From Diphasiastrum complanatum (Eukaryota > Streptophyta > Lycopodiopsida > Lycopodiales > Lycopodiaceae): a DNA stretch of 64,000 nucleotides. Below the pieces are notes generated by a model. It was not told where the DNA came from. It saw only the letters and a list, made by a program, of their open reading frames with translations, and ran no database searches. Of this stretch, positions 48,995 through 61,605 are shown in pieces. The number at the start of each line of letters is the position of its first letter. The stretch's first letter is position 1. Where the stretch lies: positions 40,085,192 through 40,149,191 of the forward strand of contig CM055099.1 of assembly GCA_029204225.1 (NCBI GenBank), in the 5' to 3' direction. Both the position numbers and the translations under genes were made by a program.

Positions 48995-50198
48995 TGTAGC
49001 GCAGGCATCCCAAAGGGAGCCAGGAACCACGACTTAGCTTCCCAGCCTTCAACTCTTGCCATCCAAATCCACTTGACATACAAGCAGCCAACTCGCCAAC
49101 AACGATCAGACTTAACCAACTTGAAGTTCCGAAAACCAACATTGAGATCCAACCTGGGGCCATGCCAGATCGGGGGTCCCGATGAGGGTGACTTCCCTCC
49201 AAGCGAGCCGCCCGACATACATCAAACTTAACCAACTCGAAGTTTCGTTACAAACGAGTAACATCCATTCCAAGCAAGCGGTCTGACTTACATCAGACTT
49301 AACCAACTGAAAGCTTCGTCACGAGCGCTGGAAGCCAACCTGGCGCCATGCCAGACTGGACAGCCATAAACAGGTAACTTCCACCCAAGCAAGCCATCCA
49401 ACTCAACCGACAGGTTAGAGCCCGTTCCCCAAGAGCTTAACCCATTCACGTTCATGCAAGGAACACTCAAAACCACAAGCCGCGACAGATATGGAGACAA
49501 CCAGTTCCTGGACCAAATGGTCCCGACAGCATACCGCTGGCACCACGGACCGAATGGTCCCGACGGCATACCGCTGGCATCCCGGGATACGACCCTCAGC
49601 TATGTGCCAACTTAAAAATTTTGAAAGCGACCTTACAACTGGCGCTTTTACCGAACACTGAAACCCAAAAGGTAATCAGAGTCAGTTTGAGGAACACTTT
49701 ATTGATAAATCTGAGAAGGTTACATTTCAAGTGTGTGACCAACCCTAGTCTCCGGGGCGCTAGCATGCCAAGGCGAGAGCCATGACAACATTCCAGCAAG
49801 GGAGGCTGAGACTTGGTGGGAGCTCGCCCTGAGTCACAACCCGCACTCCCCTATAGTATTGGTGGGATTCGGCACCCCCCCTCATACCAAGCACTCTACC
49901 CAAGATGGTAAAGCACGTTTTTCTCTCTCTAGGATTTTCTCTTTCTAGAAATTCATTTTCTCTCTCTAGATTTTATTGATCCCCAAGCTTCCTTTAATCA
50001 TGCCTAGATCGTGTGAGGTGATTGCACATCGATCTGAGCTCTCTGGACTTCGCTAGAACCGATCAAAGATTTTCAGCCATAGGAACTTGGCGCCGGCTGG
50101 ATTCTGGTCACAGTGGCGCCGGGAGCGCCGGGAGCAGCAGGGGCGCTGCTGGCGCCAGTGGCGCCGGAAGTAAAGCTTATGAAGATAGCTTTACAACA
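48995..50198 (-). repeat. 5' LTR of the non-autonomous element (1204 bp)
   Basis: On the minus strand it runs from 50198 to 48995, followed by the primer-binding site GGTATCAGAGCC at 48980-48992. A tandem 'cataccgctggcaccacgg/ccgctggcatcccggg' block around 49530-49580 is shared with the solo LTR at 6320-6390. Confidence 0.92.
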
Positions 50199-50203
50199 TG
50201 CAC

Positions 50204-52920
50204 CCCCCCATGCTACACATGCATGGTGTTGTTTAAAAGTGGATTTAAATTTGATGTTCTTTCCCACATAGTATGATAGTTCTAGAGCACAGAGAATATC
50301 TCTAGGCTAAGCTCAAGATGCTACAAGATGATATCATGTATGTCAATGATGATAAAAAAAAGGCTATGCAAGATTTGCATAGAGGACCTCAATCACACTG
50401 TGGCAACAAAGGATGTTACTGTGATCCAGCCAGAGTGATTATGGATTGTATATGGTTGAGACCTATAGAGATATGTTAGCTCCGCTCATAGTTCATAGGA
50501 ATTTTCATTGCAGATCCATTTCGAAATTAGAGGTTGCTCCCCTTGTTGGACCATTTATGGGACAGTAACATTGTAGTACAGTGTGGTTCTATGGTACAAA
50601 ACAACTATGATACCTTATTGGAACCATTGCAGCGAGTTGGGATACTTTACTTTCAATTGTCAAAAGAGACAGTTGATACCTAATTGTAACCATTGCAGCG
50701 AGTTGGGATACTTTACTTTCAATTCTCAAAAGAAACACTTGATACCTTTAGTTATGGACTCGGCTCATTACATTCGCCATGTCCATTTACATTTACTTTA
50801 CTTTATGCATAGGCAGGCTTTGGGCCCTTTTTCATTCATTATTTGACATTTAGACTATATGGTTGGCCTTGGGCCCTATTATTGACATTTACACCATATT
50901 ATTGGCCTTGGGCCCTATGATTCACTATATTGGTTATTTGGTCATATTACTGAGAGTGAGTGCCTTCTTGGAGGGCGCACTATTTTCCCTCTCAGTTTGG
51001 CCCTAGCCACTGGAAGCTTCCTTTTAGGGCTTCCTCTTGGCTATAAGTAGGGATTCTGTGTCATTTGTTACTTGGCTTATGATATGATCTCCTTCTTTAG
51101 TCTCTTTAAGCTTTCTCTCTCCTGCTTTCTAGGGTTAAGTCTTGCTTATGTGATGCTTTCATAGACTAAATCTAGATCAGCCGTGACTACGTTCATAACT
51201 CCTTTCCTTTTGAATGTCAAAATAAACAGATTGACAAGAAGAAAAAACCAAGCAAATTGACTTATGAGTATGCTTAGACAGTCGGTCACAGCGAGGAGAA
51301 AAACCAAATGATACTTTTAACCACAATGATAGCACGTGAATTGAAAGGGTGATGGTAAATAGATTCAACAGCATCTAAGAACGTGACTGTGCATCGAAAC
51401 TGGTACAGATAGGAATTTTTCCTGGGAGATAACAGCACACACGAGGTCTAAGGCCAAAAATAGCAGTTCTGAAGCTATTTGGAGAAATCAAATGCATCAA
51501 GAACATCCAACATGTATTAGCAAACAACCTTTTTTCTTTGATTGCCATTACAAGTCCAAAAGAAATGGAACTCAGTTCAACAATCGAAAGTGCCTTGTAA
51601 AAAACATAGATCACAATTATAGTTGCATGATGGAACCGTGCATCGCAGTCCGAATCGCAGTTCGAACCGCGATTCGTGGATTTTTTTAGGGTTTAGAGAA
51701 TCATTTTTTTTGGGATATGTTTGTATCTGAGACACTTCATCTATTTTCTGTGATCCTCTTGGAATCTGCTTATCTGAATCTGCAGTGTAACAATAATCAG
51801 TGAAGCAATTTGGGACAAACCTGGACACACATCTTTGGTTTCAGTGCACATTGATTTCACAATGTAGCTATGTGTGAAAGTATGGGAAGAAATGGCGCAC
51901 CAAATGTTCGTGACAGTAATAGCTTCATCAAAGCTGATTTTGGACAACAAAGGCGGGGGAAACAGCATTGAGAAATTCTGGCATCTTCAACACTGATTTC
52001 AATGGATTCAGAAATGGGCTTCACATTAATGAATTCATCATTCTGTGTGCCTCCAAGATGCGAGGCCTTGGAACCGCGATTATGCAATTTTTTTTTGAAG
52101 ATCAATTCTCTTCAGCGAATCACGATTCGCTGGGATCACGATTCGGGAAGCGTGATTTTATTCGCTGCAACACTGATCACAATAATGAAATCATGATGAA
52201 AGCTACACGCATAAACTCCAATTCAGCATGCCCTCACAGCAACAGAAGAGCTTCAAAATAGTTCTACATGAAAGGTATGGTCACCAGATTTTCAAGTCTC
52301 CAAGTTCTTAAGAAGCTGTCTCATCAAAAAATATTAATTGCCTATGAAGGTTTGTTATGGGTTAATATCATTGACAAAGATTCCCCAAATAAAGGACCTA
52401 TAGAGCGAAAGATGTTAGGGTCTGAAGCAACATTGACTTGGACAGGACCAGTTACCAAGAGGGTCAATTGACCAGTAGCTTGGTCGTGACTAGCAACCGA
52501 ATAGGCAGCTAGCTCAAATTAACTTGATTATGTCACCATAGTGACTCGATGTGCTCACAATGTTTACAGTCGCTAGGCAGAACAGGAATGATTGTTGTAA
52601 ACCTAATCATCAAGCAAATAGTCATCAAAGATTCAAATGGAGATTTGAATTTCAAATAGGATTCGAAAGGTTCTAATCAAGCAGTTCTTTTCTGAAAAAA
52701 GGGCTGGTAATTTATTGGAAGAATTGTGTTTATAAGGTCTTACCCTAGACCTATGAAGATATCAATCACCTGTAAATTACTTGTAACCTAAATTACAAAT
52801 TTTCACCAATTCTGTTCATTGCGCACACATTTTGCAGCAGCCAGGTTAAATTTGCAAACTAGACTTACAAACAAAAAAAATCATCTGTTATGCAGCCTTT
52901 GGTTAAGTAACATGCTCAAA
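50204..52920. other. Intergenic stretch with 66-bp tandem duplication and gattcg hairpins
   Basis: No gene was recognised. Positions 50609-50674 and 50675-50740 are tandem copies (gatacc...accattgcagcgagttggg). At 50815-50930 'ttgggccct' recurs three times. At 51640-51680 and 52070-52160 the motif cgattcg/cgaatcg recurs, including the palindrome gcgaatcacgattcgc at about 52117-52132. The 3' part (52300-52920) may hold further exons or the 3' UTR of the PPR gene, but I could not identify any. Confidence 0.5.
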
Positions 52921-55417
52921 CTAAGTAAGCCACAAAGCACCAACCTTATTTGATTTGAAGAGGGCATTTATAAACCATGAATGCCGTGCCTCATCAAGCT
53001 GAAATCCGCGCAAACACATCTCCCTATGAACCTGTTCAAAATAATCCCATTTCTCTGCCAAAGCACAAGCTCCTAACATTGCTTCATATGTGAACTCATC
53101 TGGAGAAAGCCTCAATTCATTTTTATACAAGTATTGAGGACTTAATCTCCCCTTTTTTATCCCTTCAAAAAGGGACTTTGCATCCTCATATAAGTGATTT
53201 TTACCATAAATAGCAATCATGAGATTGAGTGTGCCAATGTTAGGAGCACAAATGAGTTGCATTCTGTTGAACAGTGAGATTGCATCTTTCCACAAGCCTG
53301 CTTGCTTGCATGCTTTTATTAACCCAGTGTACGTTATCACTTCCGGCTTACTAGAGGAAAGCTCCTTTATCTTCTCAACCTGACCAAAAAACCAAAAATT
53401 GTTTGTTGGGTAGATTTCATAAAATTAATACTCGTCCAATTACCTTGAAAACGAGTTTAAAAAGACACCAACCAAGAACCCCCTAAGATGGCACTTTGCA
53501 AGCAAATTCATTAGAGTTCACAAAACGGACAAGGAAAAGAACCTGCATAATGGCGTCTTGCCATCTGCCAGCAGCACAGAGACAACAGGCCAAAGAAAAG
53601 TATGCACCCGCTGAAGCAACTATACCTCTTTTTTCCATTTCATTAATTAACTCAACAGCCGCCTCTGTTTTGCCAGCACTTCCAAGGGCTTCCACAAGCG
53701 CTGTGAAGGATCATGTTATAGGATCACCTTTCAATTGAGCTTTTTTTTACGATATTTAAGGTCCACTCACATTTTCAATACCAGGAAATATAGGGCAACT
53801 AAAATCAACAATTTGAACTACTCCATATCTTCCCATCTTTGGCACATGCATTAACAAAATCGCGCTCTTGCAAAATCAAACAGCTGATATTAAAGTGAGC
53901 AAAATCTAGCAACTTCTTAGCATGTATACCTTACCACCTATCTTGACTGTGACACTTAACAAACCTTTGTAAGTATGGCTGTTGGGATGGAGACCACGCT
54001 TTTCCATGCGTTGATAGAATTTGCAAGCAAGATCAAATTTCTTTGCCTTCACCATAACCTTCACAAGGCCATGGATGGTTTCAGGACAAATAAATGTATA
54101 TCTTAGATAGCACAAGAACAAAAGAAGTGAATCATAGAACAGAGCCAATACATTAATGTCAAAACTTGAATCATAGTACAAACCTAAGCATCCTCACCAG
54201 CTGGTCACTCATGATCACTCAACCAAGGGTAATTTATAAAGTCCTAGAACAGTGTATTCAATCGATTTAAAATTGTGCACATGACTAGCTTCTTATCCAC
54301 CTGATAGCATAATCCTCCAACGTCTGCTAAATAGCAAAGAGGAAGATTGGAACTGCTTAAATAAGAGAACAATGGAAAAGGGGCCTAAAACAAAAAAGAT
54401 GGTCCAAATGACAAGAAAAATACAAAAACAACAACATACTCTAAACCCATACCACAAATGTTAAAAGGTAGATCCAGCCTGAATTAGAGAGAAGACCAAA
54501 GGGCCAAGCAGGACATTACGTTGCCATTCCATGCACTCACCTAGAGGTTACACGGGGGATACTCACAGCTGCACGCTCAGCCTTTTCATGACATATCCAC
54601 ATACATATAGAGTTACATTTGATGAAGTAGTCATTGTGCCTCCCCATACAGACTAAAGCGTCGAGTTCAAAAAATGTCTACCCTTACAATGGCCCGTCCT
54701 AGTTAGAACCAATAAACCTCACAAGGGAAAAACTGGTCCATGTGAGGAAGCAACTTCAAGGGCAATGCTTGGCAGACCTGAAGGACTTTCTTATGCAGCA
54801 TCAAGACTCTTTTGTTTGGGAACAAATGCCAGACCCCTTCCTGAGGTGGTGACACACACATCATACCCTTAAACGAAATAGAATCCAAGATTGGTGGACC
54901 ATATATTGATGTAATCCTCACTATCCCTTACTGATTCAACAATAACTACAGGAGAAAAGGGATAATATAGTCCATTAACACGTGCCAGTCCTAGGGGAGC
55001 TCCACGAGGAACTACCTGCCACTTTAGAAAAGACATTAGCAGGAGGCCTCATTACTCAATTGTCATCCAAGAAACAAGGAAGCATGTAAGAGACAAGATA
55101 TCAAAAGTGGTCCAAGGTGGTGCTGCCCTAACCTCACAACAATGGCAAAGATCAGCTGAAACCAAGTGAACATCATCATGACCCACCTGGCAACCATAGC
55201 ACTAGTTGGCACCTTGTACCCTCCAAGCTGCCCAAAACCTCTGGCATCTGCATTAGCCCTATGATCATTGTAAGGCCTTAAGTACAAATGATTGCTTCTT
55301 AGAACTCGCTCGACGAGTCTGTAGCACCTTCTCAGGCTCTTTATATCCTGGGTGATCGTAGCCCTAATCCTTATGGTAGCTTTCTCAAATGCTAGAATGT
55401 TGTGACTTGCAATAGAT

Positions 55418-55476
<59 letters not shown>

Positions 55477-58400
55477 CTCGACTCTGTGATATGTGTGGTA
55501 CACATGAGGCAGAGGACGGGTTCCAATTTCTCTTCAGATGCCCAGCTTACTATGAGATCCGTGGGAGATATTACTGCTTGTTCCGAGATCACCCAGTCAC
55601 ACTCTCTACTTTGATATCGTACGAGGACCCCAAGTGTTTTGCATTGATGATTCGGGAGATGACAGACTTGAGGACGGTGACACTAGACACAGACACTGCC
55701 CCCCCCCCCCCCCCCCCCCCTTGATACAGCTGAGCATCAAAGAGTGCTATTCTCGTCGAAGACAGATACAGGAGACTATTATGTGTAGTGATTCTGATGG
55801 AGAGGTTGAGATCCAAGACGTCTCCATGCATAGACAGCAGAGATAGTGCAGACACCCAAAGAGACAGCCACCCATAGGCCACAGCCCACAGCTAGACGGT
55901 AGCAAAGACCAAGATATACGGTTTTAGAAGGTCAACAATTTTTACAATGATGCACTCAACAATAGCTTGCTTTAACTAATCAAAGCTTGCTTGCAGCAGT
56001 TCAGTCCAGTTACCAAACTTGTTCTTTTGAGTTAAATTTGTCAAAGGTGCTACGATACAGGAGTTATCTTTAACATATTTTCTATAAAACACCGCCAATC
56101 CTAGAAAAGACTTCAATGTTGTCAAATCAACTGGCACAAGCCACACAACGATCATAGCAACTTTCTTAGGATCCGGTCTTACTCCATCAGCAGTCACAAT
56201 ATGACCCAGATACTTGATTTCCTTTTTAAAAAGTTTGCTCTTTTTTGCATTAGCAAACAATTTGTTTTCCCTCAAGGTAGACAACACAGTCCTAAGGTGG
56301 GTCACATGCTTGGCCTCACCTGCACTGTAAGTCAAAATATCATCAATAAAGTTTACAACAAACTTACCCATATACGGTCTAAGTATATCATTCATCAACA
56401 TCATGAATGTAGGGGCATTAGTTAAACCAAAGGGCATCACAAGATACTCATAGTGACCAAACCAAGTTCGGAAGGCAATTTTATGAACATCCTCTTCACG
56501 CACTCTAACCTGACGATACCCACTCTTCAAGTCTACCTTACTGAATACAGTAGCTCCATGAAGGGCATCAAGCAAATCATCAATACGTGGCATAGGATAT
56601 CGATGCCTAATAGTTATCTTATTAAGGCCTTGATAATCCACACACATACACCAAGACCCGTCCTTCTTTTTTACTAGAATGATCGATGAGGCCAAAGGTG
56701 AGAAGCTAGGTCCGATCTGCCCATGTGCAAGATAATCCTCTAGCAGCTTCCTCACCTCCTCTTCCTCTCTCAAACTCATTCTATAAGGTGGTCTATTTAC
56801 ACTACATGATCCGGGAATAAGCTCAATCTTATGTTCAGCAATTCTATTATGCGATTCAGATGGCAAATCATCAATAAACACATCTGCAAACTCACTCCTA
56901 ATTTCACGCTCTAGGTTAGCTTGCACCTACCACGTGCTACTCTCACTAGTACTACTAGTCATATCCAACAGAAAACAAACATACATACCTTCACAGCTTA
57001 CCTTACGCAACTCATACACATGAGTATCTCAGGCTATGTAAGGCTTCCGCATCGCTTGCCAACACATCCCCAGAACGACATCAAAAGCGCGCCAAACGAG
57101 TTATCTCAAAATCCAACTCCTCAAAATAACTCTAAATAGTTGAAGGCACACTCGCAACCCTCGTGTCCCAAATCTTTGTACCCTTTCCATCAACCATCTC
57201 GACTGTGTACTAGTACTTGGACGGTTGTGTGCTCACTTTTCACTTCTTAACAAGAGTTGAATTAATGACATTATGCGAGGACCCAATGTCCAATAGAACT
57301 AAAATACTTCTACCACAAAGTTGTCCACGCATAACTATCAAGGAAATGTCAGGAAATTGATAGCCATGCTGCGCCACTTTTGATAACGCCACTAGAGGAG
57401 CCATGTCCACCTTCCGCACCATAGAAACATTCATCAAACGAAGAACATCATGATTAGCTTCTTGCGAGATCTCTTTGACTTCCATTGGCTGTTGTTGCTG
57501 CTCTACTTGAAGATTATAGTGGTTCTCATCTGGTTACGTGAACGTTCCTTCCACCGATGTTGTCCCAAGCATCCAAAGCATAGATTCTCTCTTTTTGCCC
57601 TCTCTTGGTCCTGTGGCGACAATATAGAGCGTTGAGTCTTTTTTGAATCACGAGTATGTCTAGAGACAACTATTTTTACTATTAAATATTTTGAAATTGA
57701 GCCAATTCCTATTTTTGCGTGGCCTTCTTTTGTTGCTATAATAGGAGGCCAGAAAACAAATCCAAAAAAAAAAACCCTAAAACCGATTCGCCGGTTCTTT
57801 CCCATGGTTGCCGATTCTTTCCCGTTTCAAACCCTTTTCGAAAAGCCGTTTCAAAAATGTCCATGAAACATTGCTCACTTCTCAAATGAACATGACGACT
57901 AGATAGAGATTGGCAACTCATCAACGTGATGAATGTACGAGGTTCAAATGACAGGTATGACGGTAACTAGGGTAAAGTTCCAATGGTCCATACACACACG
58001 TCAGTTTATAGTGTATGCCATACAACTCCTGCTCACATTTGGCTTGTTGATGTGTTTCTTGCTCTTAGAGATCAACCCTTGTTGAAGGTACACAAAGATA
58101 GGACAAGCTCATCAATACCAAACAATCTTGAACAGAGGCTAATTGGTTGTGGAGAGAGTAATTTTCATAAGGATTGTGTGGCTTCTGCATTGTTCAAGCT
58201 TAGATAAGAGCTGGACATCAGATTAGAAAGTGGATAAGAATAGATAGAGTGCAAAAGAAAATAAGTTGAGGAGTTTGCAAATGCTCAATGCTAATCTAGC
58301 TTTCTTATCACTTGGTAGCCACACAAACAGCCTGCTTGGAGTGAAAATCACTGCACTTGGCTCTCTTGGATAGTATACAGCCACTGAACTGCATTGACAC

Positions 58401-59283
58401 CTCTTAGAATTCTTCGAATCCATTTGCAGAAATGCTTCATCTAGAAAAATTAACAGGAACAAAAATTATGAAACGTATTTTCGTACTTACCAGGCATGGT
58501 TTCTGAAGAATAGAGGTTACAATAGATATACAAACTGCAGTATTTCTCTAGTAACACAAGCTTTCATAACTGACCAGTAATTGTGTGAATGTCTACACTG
58601 GAAAATGCACAAATTATAAATTTCATCTTCCAGAATCTCCAATACCTAGCAAATTTCCTGTATGCCTGAAAAGCCCTGAATATGTTTCACTTCTATATTA
58701 ACTATCAATATGTACTCAACTTTTTGCTGTCATGAGAGATTTTTGGACTGTTGGTTTTATAAGTCATCCAGTGGAAAGGAACACTTATGTAAATTGCCAT
58801 AGTTGTGGCATAGTTGGGAAGTGTGGACAATGTTTTGAGCAGGGACGTGTGGATATTTTGCTGCCGATAACCTTAGTATAAGAATGGAGGTGAAGCTCTT
58901 AATAGAAATACAAAGTTCAGAAGAGCATCGAAAAAAAAAATGTAACACTACCAGATTTTATATTGTCCATGCAACAATTCCCCGAACATAAACTCCGTTT
59001 GCACAGCATAGCTGATCTACACATCAAATCCTTACTCACTTCTACAGCACCCATGATAAGTCAAAAGGTTTCTATAAACTTGCATACAGAATTAAGTAGG
59101 CTTAACTTGAGTTCACTTTGTTAATCTATTGCCAACACAAAGGCTTAAAGGCTAGAATAAATGCGCTACCTCAATTGTCAGCCCATAGGTTGCAGAATTT
59201 GGCGATATGTTTTCCTGATTTATTTTCTCCAGCACCCATAGAGTCCCTTCCCACTGGCTGAGTGGTACACATGCATTGATTAT
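52921..59283 (-). CDS. P-class PPR protein, EMB2279/DG1-like (partial view)
   Basis: Exons found, in transcript order, are 59283-59170, 54058-53965, 53700-53543 and 53379 to 52921 or 52945. Phases agree at each join. Exon A reads IINACVPLSQWEGTLWVLEK and TYGLTIE. Exon B continues VMVKAKKFDLACKFYQRMEKR and HPNSHTYK. Exon C reads ALVEALGSAGKTEAAVELIN and ACCLCAAGRWQDAIMQ. Exon D reads VITYTGLIKACKQAGLWKDA, PNIGTLNLMIAIYGKN and SPDEFTYEAMLGACA. These are PPR helices. The CLCAAGRW segment resembles the Arabidopsis EMB2279 and DG1 group, chloroplast RNA-processing factors. The N-terminal exons lie right of 59283 or outside the window. The end is either TAG at 52921 or a donor at 52944 with more exons. 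The 5.1-kb second intron holds LINE and Ty3 debris. No disabling codon is seen in these exons. Confidence 0.82.
55422..55720 (+). pseudogene. LINE C-terminal zinc motif between (GA)27 and C22
   Basis: After a 54-bp GA tract (55422-55475) the + strand reads RLCDMCGTHEAEDGFQFLFRC then PAYYEIRGRYYCLF. This is the Cys/His-rich tail after reverse transcriptase in a non-L1 plant LINE family. The fragment ends near a run of 22 C (55699-55720). It lies in the PPR intron, antisense to the gene. Confidence 0.72.
55976..57805 (-). pseudogene. Ty3 retrotransposon fragment: knuckle, protease, RT
   Basis: The minus strand begins with a degraded zinc knuckle, ENLCFGCLGQHRWKERSRN (about 57600). The protease LLDIGSSHNVI follows (about 57280), with Ser of DSG changed to Ile. 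Then comes a long open reverse-transcriptase frame, 56926-55976: [31 protein letters not shown], catalytic NFIDDILTYS, and LGHIVTADGVRPDPKKV. It stops near the start of RNase H. A frame break and stops separate protease from RT. No LTR was found on either side, so it is a truncated fragment inside the PPR intron. Confidence 0.88.
57806..59169. other. PPR intron remainder
   Basis: I see no gene in this stretch. It is AT-rich. The minus-strand frame 58462-58223 has no recognisable domain. Confidence 0.45.
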
Positions 59284-59529
59284 CTACAAATACAAAACGA
59301 AAAATGCTAAGCAAATTAATATATAAGGACAAATATTCACTCTTTAGAACCTTCAATTTTTAAGCAACAACTGTTATGCAGACTTCAAACTTCTTAGTCA
59401 CTACAAATTCTTTATTGACCTACACCTTGAACCCTTCACTTCCTGTCAAGATAGATCAAGAAGCAATATATCACCATGTTAAGTATGGAATAATACCAAA
59501 GTTGGCACATAACAAGAAATGTCTTACAG

Positions 59530-60331
59530 CTCAGCTTTAAGATGTCTCACAGAGAATTTCCTAGATTCTATGAGACAGCATCCCAACATGAGCTCCCAAG
59601 CAGGTAAACGCCCATGCATAAGAGGACAAATTAGAGTAGGGTCTCTTACATATAACACAAAAAACTCCTCATTGACCTTTCAAACACACACAGGCATATT
59701 TTCTGAAAAATGGGCATAACCATTTTTTATTTCACCATAAAGACGAAGCTGCGATGGAGTGCCCCATGACATTGCCTTGCGCAAGCAGCTATTCCACTCA
59801 TTCGCGTCATTTATCAGAAGTCTGTGTCTGCAAGATCTCTGAACGACTGGAACAACTCATCGTCAGTCATGCGCAAGTCCTCAAAGCTGGTTGCACCTCT
59901 TACATGAGCCAAAAGAAGTCTATAGAGGTGTGTACAAAATACATGCGACCAATGGCAGGGGTCGTCTGCATGTTGATTTGACGGGTCTACCTACGCGTTC
60001 TCCTGTTGTACCAATACTGCCTCGGCAAGTCCTGGTACAACAACTCTCGAGCCTCCGAATCACCACTTCTGTTCAGCTCAAAGAATGTTGTCAAAGTGGT
60101 TCCCGAACGTCCATCTACGACCTCCTCTAAATCCACTCCCTCACTGAAGTACACCAATTCCTGTCCAGGGAGATGAACTGCCAGTCGGGTCACCACGGGC
60201 TTATGAACACCCATAGAAAGCCCCAACAACCGCCAACATGACTCACTGACTGAGAAGTATCGAGCATTAAGAAATTGCTCTGGTGTGACAACCCCCCCTA
60301 AACTACCCACACCACCAACACTAACAGTCAA
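59530..60331 (-). pseudogene. Helitron helicase-region remnant
   Basis: The minus strand from 60331 reads LNARYFSVSESCWRLLGLSM, then RLAVHLPGQELVYF and TTLTTFFELNR, then LLYQDLPRQYWYN. This matches the conserved segment before the helicase core in plant Helitron Rep/Hel proteins. Reading continues to 59740 in shifting frames with IGRMYFVHTSI, HVRGATSFEDLR and EWNSCLRKAMSWG. The order of motifs is correct, but stops and shifts are frequent. No Helitron end (CTRR or hairpin) was found. Confidence 0.8.
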
Positions 60332-60406
60332 TATGTGCTCAACCCTTTGCGTTTTCTAGGCATCAGGTTTTTAGGCATTAGGATTAGATAAAGAATAGGC
60401 AAAACC

Positions 60407-60632
60407 ATTCCACTGGATTTGCTATTTTTATGATCAATGCTAGTTTGTCAAATCAACCAACTACACATTACATTCATTTTTTAGAAATGCCCATTTTTTA
60501 TGTTATTATTATTATTCCAATGGATTTGCTACTCACATACGATCAATTTTTATGATCAATGCTAGTTTGTTAAATCAACCAATTACACATTACGTTCATT
60601 CTTTATAAATTTCCATGTTTTATGTTGTTATT
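60407..60632. repeat. Tandem duplication, period about 107 bp
   Basis: The block starting attccactggatttgct at 60407 recurs at 60514 (attccaatggatttgct). Both contain atttttatgatcaatgctagttt and aatcaacca(a)(c/t)tacacatta. The second copy has a short extra piece (actcacatacgatca). Confidence 0.85.
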
Positions 60633-61059
60633 ATTTTATCAATGAGTTCAAATCTAAAATAGAGTTCAAATCTCAACATCTATTTTCGATTTAACAACTC
60701 TACTTGGCAATCATGAAATTTTCCTAGAAGAGAAACTCAAAATATGGAGCATTATTGCTTTCTATGTCACTTGAATCGAAGGTCATACTTAGAAGATATT
60801 TAACTTGTAAGAAAGTTAAGAAATTCTGTAAAAGCCGTAAAACTTCATCTATCTGAATAGGATCTTTAAAAATCTCAAACTAAAATCAAATATTGTCATG
60901 CATATACTTGCTAGAATCAGCTCAAAGAGTTAAAAAAAAATTGCAAATATGACTTTTTGAATTGAGGTCATTATTTTAATACTTTAATTGATAAAAGCAT
61001 TTTTAACACTTACTTACAAAAACCCTAAATCCAAACAAATAATTCAATAGAGTCTAGTA

Positions 61060-61605
61060 ATGTGTGTGAGAACACTATATTCATTGCAGACATGAGGGTC
61101 CGGGCACTTCGGCCCGCGTCCGACGCCCGGACGCATCCTTTTTTATTTTAATTTTTTTTTTAGGCTGGACGCGTCCAGAGAACGCGGACGCGTTTTTTTT
61201 TTTTTTTTTTTAAAACCAGAACCACGCGGGCCTGCGGACAGTCCGCAGAACCCGAGGCAGAGAGAGGGCGGAAGAGAGAGAGTGGGAGAGGCATAGAGAG
61301 AGAGAGAGATATAGATGGTGTTTGTGTGTGTGTGTGTGTGTGTGACTTTTCTATTGTTGATTTGTGTGCATACAATTGTGTGTGTGTGGTGATCTGTGTG
61401 TGAGAGAGTGAGAGGAAGAGACAGAGAGTGTGAGGGACGGGGAGAGAGAGGATTTGTGTGTGTGCACAGTGTGAGTGTGTGAGTTTAGGATTTACGATTA
61501 AGGGTGCTTGGGTTTGGGGTTTAGGGTTTAGGGTGGGAGAGAGAGCTTGGATTTCCGTGCTTATGTGTGTGTGTGTGCGTGAGAGAGAGAGAGAGAGAGA
61601 GAGAG
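61060..61605. promoter_or_regulatory. GC/GA-rich leader region of the hAT gene with telo-box
   Basis: The segment 61091-61195 has repeated cccggacgc/ggacgcgtcc/gcggacgcg motifs and may hold the hAT element's terminal region, which cannot be confirmed because the other end is outside. GA and TG microsatellites follow. Two TTTAGGG telomere-type units at 61517-61533 form a plant telo-box, an element often found in promoters of growth-linked genes. The GA tract runs up to the ATG at 61606. Confidence 0.45.

Larger units (their letters stand above)
47057..50198 (-). mobile_element. Short non-autonomous LTR retrotransposon with TGCAC duplication
   Basis: The LTRs (1191 and 1204 bp) flank an internal region of only 747 bp (48248-48994). 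The target duplication is TGCAC at 47052-47056 and 50199-50203. The primer-binding site (48980-48992) and polypurine tract (48248-48260) are both present, but no protein domain is encoded, as in LARD/TRIM-like elements. The leader next to the primer-binding site, the LTR tip TGTTGTAAAG and the pre-PPT motif ctgatgaggacatcag are shared with the Ty3 element at 20208. The rest of the LTR is distinct. It presumably moved using enzymes of a Ty3 relative. Confidence 0.93.

Noticed and set aside
53711-53713. TGA that seemed to disable the PPR gene
   Set aside because: With the acceptor at 53701 and donor at 53964 this codon falls in an intron and the exon join reads HTYKALVEALG, matching the family.
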